Source: CAYNUJ01 sp964573255 (GTDB taxonomy: Bacteria; Bacteroidota; Ignavibacteria; Ignavibacteriales; Melioribacteraceae). Taken from it: a stretch of 64,000 bases of DNA. The stretch spans positions 1 to 64,000 of the forward strand of contig CAZNJB010000002.1 of assembly GCA_964573255.1 (NCBI GenBank). Direction: 5' to 3'. The notes beneath the pieces were generated by a model. It was not told the DNA's origin, did no database searches, and saw only the letters and a list, made by a program, of their open reading frames with translations. The position numbers and the translations under genes were made by a program. Positions within the stretch are counted from its first letter, which is position 1, and each line of letters starts with the position of its first letter. Shown here one piece after another: positions 26,671-35,737 of this stretch.

Positions 26671-27445
26671 AGAAATTTTTGACGGCAAGTATTCCGAAGG
26701 TGATTATTATCCGGGAATATATAATTACTGCGACCGCTGGTGCGAGCGCTGTGCTTTTAATTCCCGCTGTTTAAATTACAGTATTGAAATGGAAATGGAG
26801 GAAAGGCATCCGGGAAAAGAAATTGAAGATTCCATAAAAAGGGTAAAAATCATTTTCGAGGAAATTTCGAATTTGCTCGAACGTTTTATGGAAAAGGAAG
26901 GAATTAGTATCGATGATTTACCGGATGTTGATGAAGATGCCGAAAGGGAAGTGGAGAAAAAAATTGAGCGGCACCCGCTTTGCATTCTAGCCGACAAATA
27001 CCATAATCTTGTTAATGATTGGTTCGCTACTAATAATTCTGTAATTGAACAGTTTGTAGTTGAGTTACGCAAAAAGGTTGAGCTTGGATTGGCAAAAGGG
27101 GATCCGGTTGACGATATTTTATCTTTGCACGACGTAATTGATATTATTATTTATTATTACACTTTTATTTATATCAAAATACGACGTGCGGTTAGAGATA
27201 TCTATGATAAATTATTCGACCCCGAATTTAAAAAACTCGATAAAAATTTATCGGCTAAGTTGGCGTTAATTGGTATTGACAGATCAATTGGCGCTTGGCA
27301 AATATTGGGTGAAATTGTGGAGAAGGAGACGGGATTGATAGTTGATGATTTTGTGGAGATGTTGATAAAACTTAGAGATGATGTGGAAGAAGAATTTCCA
27401 GATGCACGGGAATTTGTAAGACCTTATTTTGATGAGGAAAAATAG
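26663..27445 (+). CDS. unknown protein with N-terminal four-Cys cluster
   Basis: A 260-residue protein. ATG at 26663 is preceded by AGGAAGGA inside the cupin gene end. A short acidic/aromatic leader precedes a Cys set CDRWCERCAFNSRC (spacing C-x3-C-x2-C-x5-C, ~residues 23-36), able to hold a metal or Fe-S cluster. The rest is predicted helical, highly acidic (DDLPDVDEDAE) and rich in hydrophobic/charged heptads. I recognise no named family. The strong ribosome site and overlap suggest co-expression with the cupin. Confidence 0.8.
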   Translation: MNEEIFDGKYSEGDYYPGIYNYCDRWCERCAFNSRCLNYSIEMEMEERHPGKEIEDSIKRVKIIFEEISNLLERFMEKEGISIDDLPDVDEDAEREVEKKIERHPLCILADKYHNLVNDWFATNNSVIEQFVVELRKKVELGLAKGDPVDDILSLHDVIDIIIYYYTFIYIKIRRAVRDIYDKLFDPEFKKLDKNLSAKLALIGIDRSIGAWQILGEIVEKETGLIVDDFVEMLIKLRDDVEEEFPDAREFVRPYFDEEK

Positions 27446-27513
27446 CGTATTATTATTCGTTGGGATGCAATGTCCGGATCAAGTTGATAAATTTCAGCGG
27501 ATACGATTCCGAT

Positions 27514-28152
27514 TTAATCCAGGAATAAACTTCTTAATTCATCGATAGAATGAACAACATAATTATTATTAAAGCTCAGGAGTTCATAATTTTGGTGACC
27601 GGTTGATATTAAGATTGAATCAATGCCCATTTCCTTGGCAACTTCGGCATCGTGAAGAGTATCTCCGATCAGGATAATATTATTTTTATCATTCCCAATT
27701 TCATCAATCAGTTCCAATCCCAATTCCGTTTTGCTGTGTGCGTAAATGTTATCTAGTCCTTTAACCGATTTCATATATTTAAGTATATCGAAGTACTCCA
27801 GCAAATTGACTAATGTATTTTGATAATAAGCAGAAAGAACGTATTGAGATATTCCCGATTTGCTTAACTCTTCTATAAAATCTTTCGCACCTTTTGCCAG
27901 AGAACAATTTAACTTTCGTTTTTCGTATTCATCCATCCATTCCTTACCCAAAGAAGCAAAGCTCTCTTTTTCGAAATCAAAAAGTTTGGCGTAATAATCT
28001 TTAACGGGAAATGTGAAAATACTTTTATATTCAGAAACTGAGAGAGTTTGTTTATCTCTTTTGCTCAGCATTCCATTAATAATATCAACACACAATTCTA
28101 CATCGTCAAATAAGGTGCCGTTCCAATCCCAAATGATGTGTTTGTATTTCAT
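27514..28152 (-). CDS. HAD-family hydrolase (phosphoglycolate-phosphatase-like)
   Basis: A 212-residue haloacid dehalogenase superfamily phosphatase. Motif I is IWDWNGTLFDD, with Asp nucleophile and general acid (D-x-N variant). Motif II is VLSAYYQ, motif III is the Lys in HSKTELG and motif IV is ILIGDTLHDAEVA. An alpha-helical cap (~20-90) is of the Gph type. The frame is open further upstream to 28257, but ATG 28152 starts directly at motif I and lies 2 bp after the DUF1684 stop, so it is the likely start. Confidence 0.88.
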   Translation of the reverse strand: MKYKHIIWDWNGTLFDDVELCVDIINGMLSKRDKQTLSVSEYKSIFTFPVKDYYAKLFDFEKESFASLGKEWMDEYEKRKLNCSLAKGAKDFIEELSKSGISQYVLSAYYQNTLVNLLEYFDILKYMKSVKGLDNIYAHSKTELGLELIDEIGNDKNNIILIGDTLHDAEVAKEMGIDSILISTGHQNYELLSFNNNYVVHSIDELRSLFLD

Positions 28153-28154
28153 TG

Positions 28155-29069
28155 TTAATGAGCATGTCCGTAATTTTTTTCGCCGGCTGTAACTTCGATT
28201 TTTAAGTAGTTGTCTTTTGTTGGCAGTGGACAAGTAGCATATTTTGTAAACGCACAAGGTGGATTATATGCTTTGTTGAAGTCGATTATTACCTTGCCCA
28301 GTGAATCCGGTTTACTTGTGTAGATAAATCTTCCTGCACCGTAAGTTTCTTTGCCGCTTGTTAAATCCGCAAACACTATGAAAAATTTATTGCCGGAGTT
28401 AACAACATCAAGCGAATAACTTTTCCCGTCTTTATCAAATTTCAGTTTTCCGGGAGATAATTCTTTTTCGATAGTTCCGATTATTGTAGGAATACTTAAT
28501 TCCTTCGGGGGATTATACGGGATAAATTCGGCTGTAATTTTCCAGTCCTCATTTACAGGAAATCGTTCTATTCCTTCGAAATTTTTTAATAGATCAGCTT
28601 CCAAATCACGCAGACGAACGCCGTATTTATTCGGGTATCTATTAATAATGAACCATCGCAATGTCCTATGGCCGAGTACTGTTTTATTAGGATGCATATC
28701 GTCTACAAGCAGCATTTCCTTAACCGGAGAACCGTTATAAAAAACTTCTACACCGTCATTTATTACAATTGAAATCACACTGTCGCGCTTAACGAACTTG
28801 CCGATGAACCTGTCCGCCTTTCCTTCGGGGAAAACAATATCATTCGACGGATCGGATCCGAATGTGTTGTCACCTTCTTTTAACCAAAATAGTCCGACTA
28901 AATTCAACCAACCGTTTTCTTTTTTTAGATTTTCAATTCTCTTTGCATGCCAATCGTTAATTTCTTTAATGTATTCGGGTGATCCTTTTTCCGAATATTC
29001 TTTTTGGCATCCGGCAAAAGCCAAAAATATAATTAGGACTAATAATGTATTTAGAAGTTTATGTGTCAT
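28155..29069 (-). CDS. DUF1684 lipoprotein
   Basis: A 304-residue predicted lipoprotein (lipobox FAGC, Cys ~21). It carries a full DUF1684 domain: WHAKRIENLKKENGWLNLVG, FWLKEGDNTFGS, GVRLRDLEADLLKNFEGIERF and the C-terminal DFNKAYNPPCAFTKYATCPL-P block. The activity of DUF1684 is not established. A Cys pair lies in PPCAFTKYATCPLP. It is upstream of the HAD gene in a two-gene operon. Confidence 0.87.
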   Translation of the reverse strand: MTHKLLNTLLVLIIFLAFAGCQKEYSEKGSPEYIKEINDWHAKRIENLKKENGWLNLVGLFWLKEGDNTFGSDPSNDIVFPEGKADRFIGKFVKRDSVISIVINDGVEVFYNGSPVKEMLLVDDMHPNKTVLGHRTLRWFIINRYPNKYGVRLRDLEADLLKNFEGIERFPVNEDWKITAEFIPYNPPKELSIPTIIGTIEKELSPGKLKFDKDGKSYSLDVVNSGNKFFIVFADLTSGKETYGAGRFIYTSKPDSLGKVIIDFNKAYNPPCAFTKYATCPLPTKDNYLKIEVTAGEKNYGHAH

Positions 29070-29418
29070 TGCTTTCTCTGTTATTATTTATTGTAACATT
29101 AATTGAGCTATTCTGAAATTCATTTAAAAAACTGAATTATAAATTAATGAGTAGTTTGCAGATTTTTTAATTATGTCAATAATTCCAGTTTATCAAAAGT
29201 CAGCAGAAATTTTGTTTTTGGGATTCCAAGGAAACAGCTGGATAAATTTCATTTTTTAGCTATTGGGAAAATATGCAATGTTAGCGCTTAAGTATTTACA
29301 TCCATTTAATCATCGAAATTAACATTTAACATTCAAAATTAAACAATATATCATTCTTTCTACTTGCGGTAATTAATTCATCCGCTTGGACGCAAATTCA
29401 ATAGACAACTATTTCCTA
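29070..29418. other. 349-bp intergenic region without identifiable feature
   Basis: AT-rich DNA between the DUF1684 start and the 3' end of the TatD-radical SAM gene, both on the minus strand. It should hold the promoter of the DUF1684-HAD operon and any terminator of the fusion gene, but I find neither a convincing hairpin nor clear hexamers. No ORF above ~30 codons looks genuine. Confidence 0.5.
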
Positions 29419-30777
29419 TTAGAAATATTCTCTCTCTCTAAATTCAACTCCCAATTCTTCCGTAACAAATTGTTTTGCTTTTTCGGAATCCACTTCATTC
29501 ATCCCAACAATTGTCATTACAACTTTAGAATATTCTTTAGCTTTCTTGGCAAAATCAATCATCTCTTGATGGAGCTTTTTGTCAACTCTCATCAATTCGG
29601 CGTATTGATCCGGATCCACGGAATTTAAGCTAATCGAAACAACGTCAATTAAGTCCTTTAGTTCAGGAGTTATATCCCGTTTATTAATTACACTGCCGTG
29701 TCCGTCAGTGTTCAAACGCGTTACGCCGCCATTATCCTTAACATATTTTGATATTTCTTTAACCACATCCCAACGTATCGTAGGTTCACCGTATCCGCAG
29801 AAAACAATTTCCTTATATTTTGTGGGATCACCGATTTCCTTGATGTAAACCTCCGCCGGTGGTTCTTGATCTTTGGACATTTTTAATTTGTGTCCTTTTA
29901 CAGTGGCTTCACCTTTACGGTCGCAGAAAACGCAATCGGCATTGCAGCGATTGGTTATGTTTATATAGAGTGAATTACCGATCTTGTAAGTGAATTTTAA
30001 TTCCGGCTTTTCTCCGATTCTGAAATATTTATAAACATTGTAGCTTGTTGCTCTTGCCACGTCTTCAATTGTACAATGGTGTATCTCGGCAATTTTTTCA
30101 GCTATCAGTTTTATATGCATAGGTTCGTTCCTTTTACCACGGTAAGGAACAGGAGTAAGGAAAGGGGAATCCGTTTCGAGCATTAGATTATCAATCTGAA
30201 TTGAGGCAACTACTTTTCGCAGCGCATCGGAGTTCTTAAATGTTACGTTTCCCGGGAAGGAAATTACGTGTCCCATCTTAATTAGTTCGAGAGCATCTTT
30301 GTCACTTCCAGCAAAGCAGTGATATTGTGCTCTCAACGGTGTATTGTTGTATTCCCGCGCAATATTCATTATATCTTCATTCGATTCGCGGTTGTGAATT
30401 ATTACTGGAAGATCGAGTTCAATTGCCAAATCGAGTTGAGCTTTGAATGCGGTTAACTGAATTTCGCGTGGAGCAAAATCATAAAAATAGTCCAACCCGA
30501 TTTCACCGATAGCAACAACTTTTGGATGACCGGCTAGTTCGCGTAATTTTTCAATCCAGTCTTCCTGCCATTCGGCAGAATCGTGAGGGTGAATTCCGAC
30601 AGCAGCAAAAATGTTATCGTATTGTTCAGCAATTTTTATTGCTTCTTCAGCATTTTTGAAATCTGTTGAAGGAATGATGATATAATCTACGCCTTCATCT
30701 TTTGCGCGCTGAACTACTTCATCGAGGTCTTCTTTAAAATTATCGAAAAATAAATGTGCGTGTGTGTCGATAAACAT
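29419..30777 (-). CDS. TatD-family metal-dependent hydrolase fused to radical SAM domain
   Basis: A 452-residue two-domain enzyme. Residues 1-255 are TatD/YcfH: FIDTHAHLFF (HxH), GEIGLDYFYD (Glu), IIHNRES, YHCFAGS and LLETDSPFLTP, so all metal ligands are present; TatD proteins are 3' exonucleases or proofreading hydrolases. Residues ~260-452 are a small radical SAM domain with CNADCVFC (C-x3-C-x2-C, ~278-285) and a Gly-rich SAM strand CGYGEPT. Separate TatD-linked radical SAM genes are known; here both are one polypeptide with no internal stop. The radical chemistry is unknown. Confidence 0.88.
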   Translation of the reverse strand: MFIDTHAHLFFDNFKEDLDEVVQRAKDEGVDYIIIPSTDFKNAEEAIKIAEQYDNIFAAVGIHPHDSAEWQEDWIEKLRELAGHPKVVAIGEIGLDYFYDFAPREIQLTAFKAQLDLAIELDLPVIIHNRESNEDIMNIAREYNNTPLRAQYHCFAGSDKDALELIKMGHVISFPGNVTFKNSDALRKVVASIQIDNLMLETDSPFLTPVPYRGKRNEPMHIKLIAEKIAEIHHCTIEDVARATSYNVYKYFRIGEKPELKFTYKIGNSLYINITNRCNADCVFCDRKGEATVKGHKLKMSKDQEPPAEVYIKEIGDPTKYKEIVFCGYGEPTIRWDVVKEISKYVKDNGGVTRLNTDGHGSVINKRDITPELKDLIDVVSISLNSVDPDQYAELMRVDKKLHQEMIDFAKKAKEYSKVVMTIVGMNEVDSEKAKQFVTEELGVEFREREYF

Positions 30778-30802
30778 AACGGATTCTTTCTTTACTCAAT
30801 TA

Positions 30803-32962
30803 TTAAAATAATAGCTCCAAATTTAGGGAAATATTTCTGATAGGAGAAATGTTCCCTATCATTTCAACGTAATTATAATTAAGTAAGTTATTAATATTCA
30901 AATATGCATTTAACGGAATGTTGTAGCCATAGAAAGAAGCGCCAAATCTAAGATCAACTACAAAAACGTCTACTCTTCTATCTCCGTCTTTAATCAGACC
31001 CAATTCCACCAATTCGGTATCTATTTCTTCAACTCTGCTCCAGTAACGGAAATCGATTCCTATTTGGAAAAATGAAGGTGTAATCGATACGGAAGAATAG
31101 AAGATATTTCTGGGTCTGTATTTCAAAGCTTTATTATTTTCAACATCCCGTGCCCAAAGATAGGTATATCCCAGCTTTAAATTTGTTAAGTAATTCGCCA
31201 AATCAATTTTTACACTAATATCCGAACCCTGAATTCTGGCACGGGTTACATTTTCAAAAAATACATTGCCGTCAGCCGGATCTATAGTGGGTTCAATCAG
31301 ATTGAAATAGTCGTTGTGAAAAATAGCAGCGTCAATTTCTGCAAAATTTCCGAAGATTTTTTTTGCACCAATCTCAAAAGAGGAACTACTTTCCGGTAAG
31401 AGATTTGGATTTGGCTTAACCGAAATGCCGGATGTGTTAGTGGAAGTAAAAGCTTCTGCCAGGGAAGGAGCACGAAAGCCCTTGCCGTAAGATGATCTCA
31501 AAATAAAATCATCGCTTAATTTATAATTCAGACCTATCTTGGGTGAAAAATCATTGAACGAATCGAGTGTGTCGAGTCGGGTTAAATCGTAACGTGCGCC
31601 TGCGGTTATTGTTAGTGGAATGTTAAATTTATATTCCATGCTGAAATATCCGCCCAGCGAAATTGATGTTGGATCGCCGAAAATGTTTGATGTGACTTTC
31701 CCGTTCGATAATTCGGCACCATAGATTACTTTTATACTTTTATTTATATCGTGCTTAGATTGAATCTCGGTTCTTAGTAATGCTGATTTAGAATTATTCG
31801 CGCTTTCCGATTCGTCTTTCCAGTTATTGTAGTAAAAGCTTGTAATTAATTTTAATGCCCACGATGGGGTTATGCTATTTACGTAATTCAGTCCTGTAAT
31901 GAACCTGTCGGAAGAGACAATTTGTCCGGCATCAGCATCAGGGGGTACCAAGGCATTCCGAGAATCTTTCCAAAAATTGAATGTACCCCTTTTTTGAAAG
32001 AAGCCCATTCCGAGGAAGGTTATTTTGCTTGTCTGATTTATATTATACGTTCCCTTAAAATAACCGGAATATCTTTTGAACCAATCTCCTTGCCGGTAAC
32101 TTAAATCCTCATCTCTAGAAAAAGAGAATGTGTATCCAAAATTTTTGATGAAATTAGAATGCGATACAGCGATGCCGCTGAATGTTCTAACTTTATCTGA
32201 CCATTCCCACTCGGAGTAATAGGGTTTGTCGTAAAATCCGGCATAACCTTTTATGAAAGTTATTGGAGATCTTGAATTGTTTTTTGTAACAACGTTTATC
32301 ACTCCTCCCAAAGCGGTGGATCCGTAAAGAGCACTGGCAGCGCCTTTAATTACCTCGATTCTGCTTATATCGGTAATTGGAACTAACTGCCAAATGATTT
32401 CACCGGTATCGCCTGAATAAATTGGTATTCCGTCAACTGCGGTAAGAACTCTAGTTCCCGCTCCACGGCTATAACCGGAAGAACCGCGGATGCTAACTTG
32501 ATCTAAGGTGATGTTAACTCCGGGAATATAACGAAGTGCTTCATCCAAGCGGATAATATTTTTTTTAGAAAGAAAATCGGCGTCCATTATTTCAGCGCTT
32601 ATCGGTAAATCCCTGGTGCTTTGTTCATATTTGGAAGCCGAAATCACTACTTGTTCAACTTGTATTTCCGCTCTTTTTAGCTGAATGGTTATCCTTTTTT
32701 TTATGTCTGCAGATGTTATTTTTCTCAGAACCTTTTTATATCCGATCATCGAAACTTGAATTTTGAACGGTGTTTCCGGTACATTTGTTATAATAAATTC
32801 ACCTTTTTCATCTGCTGCACTTCCTTTGTCGGTTCCTAAAATTATAATGTTTGCTCCCGGAAGGGGAAGTCCCTTGGCATTAATTACTCTGCCCCTTAAA
32901 CTGTTTTGTGCAAATGTGGAAACAGATAAAAATATAATGAAATTTATTATAAGCTTTTTCAT
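30803..32962 (-). CDS. TonB-dependent outer-membrane receptor
   Basis: A 719-residue receptor. A signal peptide (1-18) precedes a carboxypeptidase-regulatory-like domain (~22-105, RGRVINAKGLPLPGANIIIL) and a plug (~115-230, with LRYIPGVNI, RGSSGYSRGAGTRVL and GSTALGGVINVVT). A 22-strand-type barrel ends in aromatic ISLNLELLF. It imports an unidentified scarce ligand across the outer membrane using TonB energy. Its ATG directly follows the stop of the upstream lipoprotein gene. Confidence 0.93.
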   Translation of the reverse strand: MKKLIINFIIFLSVSTFAQNSLRGRVINAKGLPLPGANIIILGTDKGSAADEKGEFIITNVPETPFKIQVSMIGYKKVLRKITSADIKKRITIQLKRAEIQVEQVVISASKYEQSTRDLPISAEIMDADFLSKKNIIRLDEALRYIPGVNITLDQVSIRGSSGYSRGAGTRVLTAVDGIPIYSGDTGEIIWQLVPITDISRIEVIKGAASALYGSTALGGVINVVTKNNSRSPITFIKGYAGFYDKPYYSEWEWSDKVRTFSGIAVSHSNFIKNFGYTFSFSRDEDLSYRQGDWFKRYSGYFKGTYNINQTSKITFLGMGFFQKRGTFNFWKDSRNALVPPDADAGQIVSSDRFITGLNYVNSITPSWALKLITSFYYNNWKDESESANNSKSALLRTEIQSKHDINKSIKVIYGAELSNGKVTSNIFGDPTSISLGGYFSMEYKFNIPLTITAGARYDLTRLDTLDSFNDFSPKIGLNYKLSDDFILRSSYGKGFRAPSLAEAFTSTNTSGISVKPNPNLLPESSSSFEIGAKKIFGNFAEIDAAIFHNDYFNLIEPTIDPADGNVFFENVTRARIQGSDISVKIDLANYLTNLKLGYTYLWARDVENNKALKYRPRNIFYSSVSITPSFFQIGIDFRYWSRVEEIDTELVELGLIKDGDRRVDVFVVDLRFGASFYGYNIPLNAYLNINNLLNYNYVEMIGNISPIRNISLNLELLF

Positions 32963-33466
32963 TTATTCCCCCGGCGGTTGAATTGGCGGGTTATCAAAAT
33001 CGCAATGGATATCGATGTTTTCCAGAAAAGTGTTTTCCGGAATAATTAATTTTGCTGGATTAACAGTATCAGGAGGAATTACATACAAGCCTATTACAAA
33101 CCAATCCTTTCTACTAAGTGATATTAAAGAATTTGATTGCGCAACGCCCAAGTATGCATATTCTCCCGGTTCAATATTTACTATCGATGCAAGTCCAGAG
33201 AGTGTATTGTAGTGGTACTCAGTTGTACCTTTGGGAATTAATTCGCTGACATATCTTAAGTTGAACGCATTAAAATCATTCGCGGAATTGAGTGGGTCTT
33301 TAAATAAAACAATTCGTGTTTGCAGTACGCTGTCCGGCCATTCTCCGCTAAAATAAATTGTTCCGGAAAATCCTGGCTCCTGGGTTACTTCAGGCGCTGG
33401 TTCTATTCCGTGATTACAGGAAATGAAAATCGGAATGAGTAAGATTAATAATAACTTAAGCTTCAT
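32963..33466 (-). CDS. lipoprotein encoded upstream of TonB receptor
   Basis: A 167-residue predicted lipoprotein (lipobox FISC). Start ATG 33466 gives MKLKLLLILLIPIFISC; the frame opens further upstream, but that part lies in a stem-loop leader. The mature part is beta-rich with a Pro-rich tail and resembles no family I know. Direct abutment to the receptor gene implies a partner role, for example surface ligand capture, which is inferred only from position. Confidence 0.75.
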   Translation of the reverse strand: MKLKLLLILLIPIFISCNHGIEPAPEVTQEPGFSGTIYFSGEWPDSVLQTRIVLFKDPLNSANDFNAFNLRYVSELIPKGTTEYHYNTLSGLASIVNIEPGEYAYLGVAQSNSLISLSRKDWFVIGLYVIPPDTVNPAKLIIPENTFLENIDIHCDFDNPPIQPPGE

Positions 33467-33484
33467 AAAGAAAAAATAAGAGTT

Positions 33485-33515
33485 ATTATCGAAAAACACA
33501 ATCCTTTTCGATAAT
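33485..33515 (-). promoter_or_regulatory. 11-bp stem-loop in leader of lipoprotein-receptor operon
   Basis: ATTATCGAAAA and TTTTCGATAAT, perfect arms with a 9-base loop, end 18 bases upstream of the lipoprotein ATG on the minus strand. A second potential stem (GGGA/TCCC with flanking pairs) lies further upstream at ~33530-33560. The position suggests mRNA leader control. No known riboswitch core was recognised. Confidence 0.5.
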
Positions 33516-33695
33516 CTTGCTACTTTAGCTTCCGGGACTTTGTTAATGGTATTCCCAGAAACATACCTATTTTTTTGTTGTGGGTAGTTTTAGCTGGAAA
33601 GAATTCCCTTTATATCAATTTATACTTTTACAATTAACCTTTTTTCTATTTGGGTATAATTTTTTTTATAAAATATTGCCTTTTCTGATGAAAAG

Positions 33696-33728
33696 AAACA
33701 GTCTCCGGCAATTATGCGGAGACTGTTT
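33696..33728 (-). terminator. terminator after M1 peptidase gene
   Basis: A perfect 12-bp stem, AAACAGTCTCCG/CGGAGACTGTTT, with a 9-base loop lies 20 bp past the stop of the peptidase gene (minus strand). Confidence 0.85.
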
Positions 33729-33748
33729 GCAGATTATTTATTAAAGTT

Positions 33749-35722
33749 TTACTTCAGTAATGTCATCTTTCTTGCTTGTGTATACTCACCGCTTTTTATC
33801 CGGTAAATATAAATCCCGGATGATAAATCTTTTGCATCAAATTCAACCGTATGCCGTCCTTTTGTTTTAAAGCCTTTTTCTAATGTTTTTACTTTATTTC
33901 CAAGTACATCATAAATAGTTAATTCAACTTGAGCACTCTTCGGTAAATTATATTCAATAATTGTCGTAGGATTAAACGGATTAGGGTAATTTTGTTCCAA
34001 CGAAAATTCTGCAGGGATGATTTCCTCGCCTTCAACTTCCGTTAAATTTACCGATCTTAATTCTTTCAATATCCAATTATTCGGATCGAGTTCAAACTTT
34101 GAAGGTTGTCCGTTTATAATAACAGAAAAAGTTTCCTGCTCAATACCGTTGTTAAACACTGTGAATGTTGTGTCGCCTAATGATGTTGCAATTTTTATTT
34201 CGATAGGCATTGTGAAAAAACGTGGAGTTCCTCTTTTTACTTGATTTATTATAAAGTCAACCTGATACTTACCATCGCCGATATTAGAATATCCCCATTC
34301 AACACTGTATATCGGGTAAAGTTCGCCGTAAATCCATTCTTCAAAGAAGTAGTCCAAATCCATTCCGCTTACTCTTTCAGCAACTGCTTGAAAATCTTCA
34401 GTAACGGCAACACCATATTTTAGTTCGGGATCGTTAGCATATTCATACATTATTTGATAAAATTTATCGCTTCCAACAATGCCCCTCAACATATGTAGAA
34501 CAACCGCACCTTTAGCATAGGTTCTCCAATAGTCGAAGATTTCTCCGACGCTGTTAATGTTTTGAACCCAAATTGAACCGTATGCGTTATAGGCGCTTGA
34601 CATTTCACCCGCAATTTTGTTTTTGTATGCTGACCATCCGGATGTGGCTTCTAAATAGACCGCTTCTAAATAAGTTGCGAAACCTTCATTGAGCCATATA
34701 TGATGCCAATCTTTACAAGTAATCATATCCCCGAACCATTGATGGGCCAATTCGTGTGAAATCAAATCCCTTCCGAAACTGACAATGGATGTAATTGTTT
34801 GATGTTCCATTCCACCGCCCCAACCGAATTGAGCGTGACCGTATTTTTCTTTAATGAACGGATACAATCCGAATTTTTCAGAGAAGACCGACAGCATATT
34901 AGTTGTTTTATCTAATTGGTTCATTGCCCCGCTTGTTAAATTTTCCGGAAATATATAATGGTCAACTACCATTGAATCTTTTCCGTCGTTATAATAAAAT
35001 TGCTTTTCGTACAGGCTGTAATTTGTTATTGCCAAAGAAATTAAATATTGTGCAATCGGATAATGATTTTTCCATTTATAAGTTTTGGTCCCGTTTCCGT
35101 TATCAATAGTTTCAACCAATGTCCCATTCGAAACACCGATTAAATCCGAGTCAACAGTAATCCAAACATCGGAAGAATCGACTTTGTCGGCAGGTGTATC
35201 TTTTACGGGGAACCAATCACTTGCGCCGTAAGGTTCACTTAAAGTCCATATTAAAGGATTTCCGCTATGGGAAGAAAATTCAAAACTGCCGAAGCCGGAA
35301 CTTCCCGGAATGCCGTGATAATACACGTCAACGCTGAAACTATCGTTTGTGTTCAAAGTGTCACTTAAAGTAATATTTATTTTATCGAGGGAATGTGTAG
35401 TGTTAACTTGTTTCCCTTTATAAACTACTGAGTCGAGATTAAGATTATCTTGTAAATCTAAAAAGAAATTAGTGAGGTTATCTTCCAGACTTTTACCGTC
35501 AACTCTAACTCTGCCCGATATTCTATTTGTAGTGTGTGATACGGTAATGTCCAATAAATAATAAGTAACGTCTATTGTGGGGTCGCCAGGATATTGAAGG
35601 AGATTGTATTCATTAATCCTGGCAAATCGTGATTGTTTAGAAAATGCACATTGATTAATTTCTTGAGAAAAAACAGTTGCACTAAAAGTGAATAAAAATA
35701 AATAGATTAAAAAATTTTTCAT
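33749..35722 (-). CDS. M1-family metallopeptidase, type IX secreted
   Basis: A 657-residue zinc aminopeptidase. After a signal peptide ending TVFSQ, the N-terminal beta-domain and GGGMEHQT exopeptidase motif precede HELAHQWFGD (HExxH, ~residue 322) and NEGFATYLEA (third ligand Glu). A ~80-residue type IX sorting domain ends the protein (NYPNPFNPTTIIEY ... IYIYRIKSG). GGAG lies 6 bases before ATG 35722; a TTG at 35734 is in frame but overlaps that site. It is probably a surface or released peptide-scavenging enzyme. Confidence 0.93.
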   Translation of the reverse strand: MKNFLIYLFLFTFSATVFSQEINQCAFSKQSRFARINEYNLLQYPGDPTIDVTYYLLDITVSHTTNRISGRVRVDGKSLEDNLTNFFLDLQDNLNLDSVVYKGKQVNTTHSLDKINITLSDTLNTNDSFSVDVYYHGIPGSSGFGSFEFSSHSGNPLIWTLSEPYGASDWFPVKDTPADKVDSSDVWITVDSDLIGVSNGTLVETIDNGNGTKTYKWKNHYPIAQYLISLAITNYSLYEKQFYYNDGKDSMVVDHYIFPENLTSGAMNQLDKTTNMLSVFSEKFGLYPFIKEKYGHAQFGWGGGMEHQTITSIVSFGRDLISHELAHQWFGDMITCKDWHHIWLNEGFATYLEAVYLEATSGWSAYKNKIAGEMSSAYNAYGSIWVQNINSVGEIFDYWRTYAKGAVVLHMLRGIVGSDKFYQIMYEYANDPELKYGVAVTEDFQAVAERVSGMDLDYFFEEWIYGELYPIYSVEWGYSNIGDGKYQVDFIINQVKRGTPRFFTMPIEIKIATSLGDTTFTVFNNGIEQETFSVIINGQPSKFELDPNNWILKELRSVNLTEVEGEEIIPAEFSLEQNYPNPFNPTTIIEYNLPKSAQVELTIYDVLGNKVKTLEKGFKTKGRHTVEFDAKDLSSGIYIYRIKSGEYTQARKMTLLK

Positions 35723-35737
35723 TTCCGTCTCCAAGAT

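Noticed and set aside
26663..27445. Radical SAM enzyme, from the C-x3-C-x2-C start
   Set aside because: No Gly-rich SAM strand or barrel pattern follows, and a fourth Cys gives a zinc/Fe-S type cluster instead.
27514..28257. Longer HAD protein starting at 28257
   Set aside because: The extra 35 residues are basic, overlap the end of DUF1684 in another frame and precede motif I; ATG 28152 fits family and spacing.
33500..33600. Cobalamin or c-di-GMP riboswitch
   Set aside because: Short fragments look similar, but the conserved B12 core (GCAACTG-type) and the GNRA-capped GEMM stem are missing, so only an unnamed structured leader is claimed.
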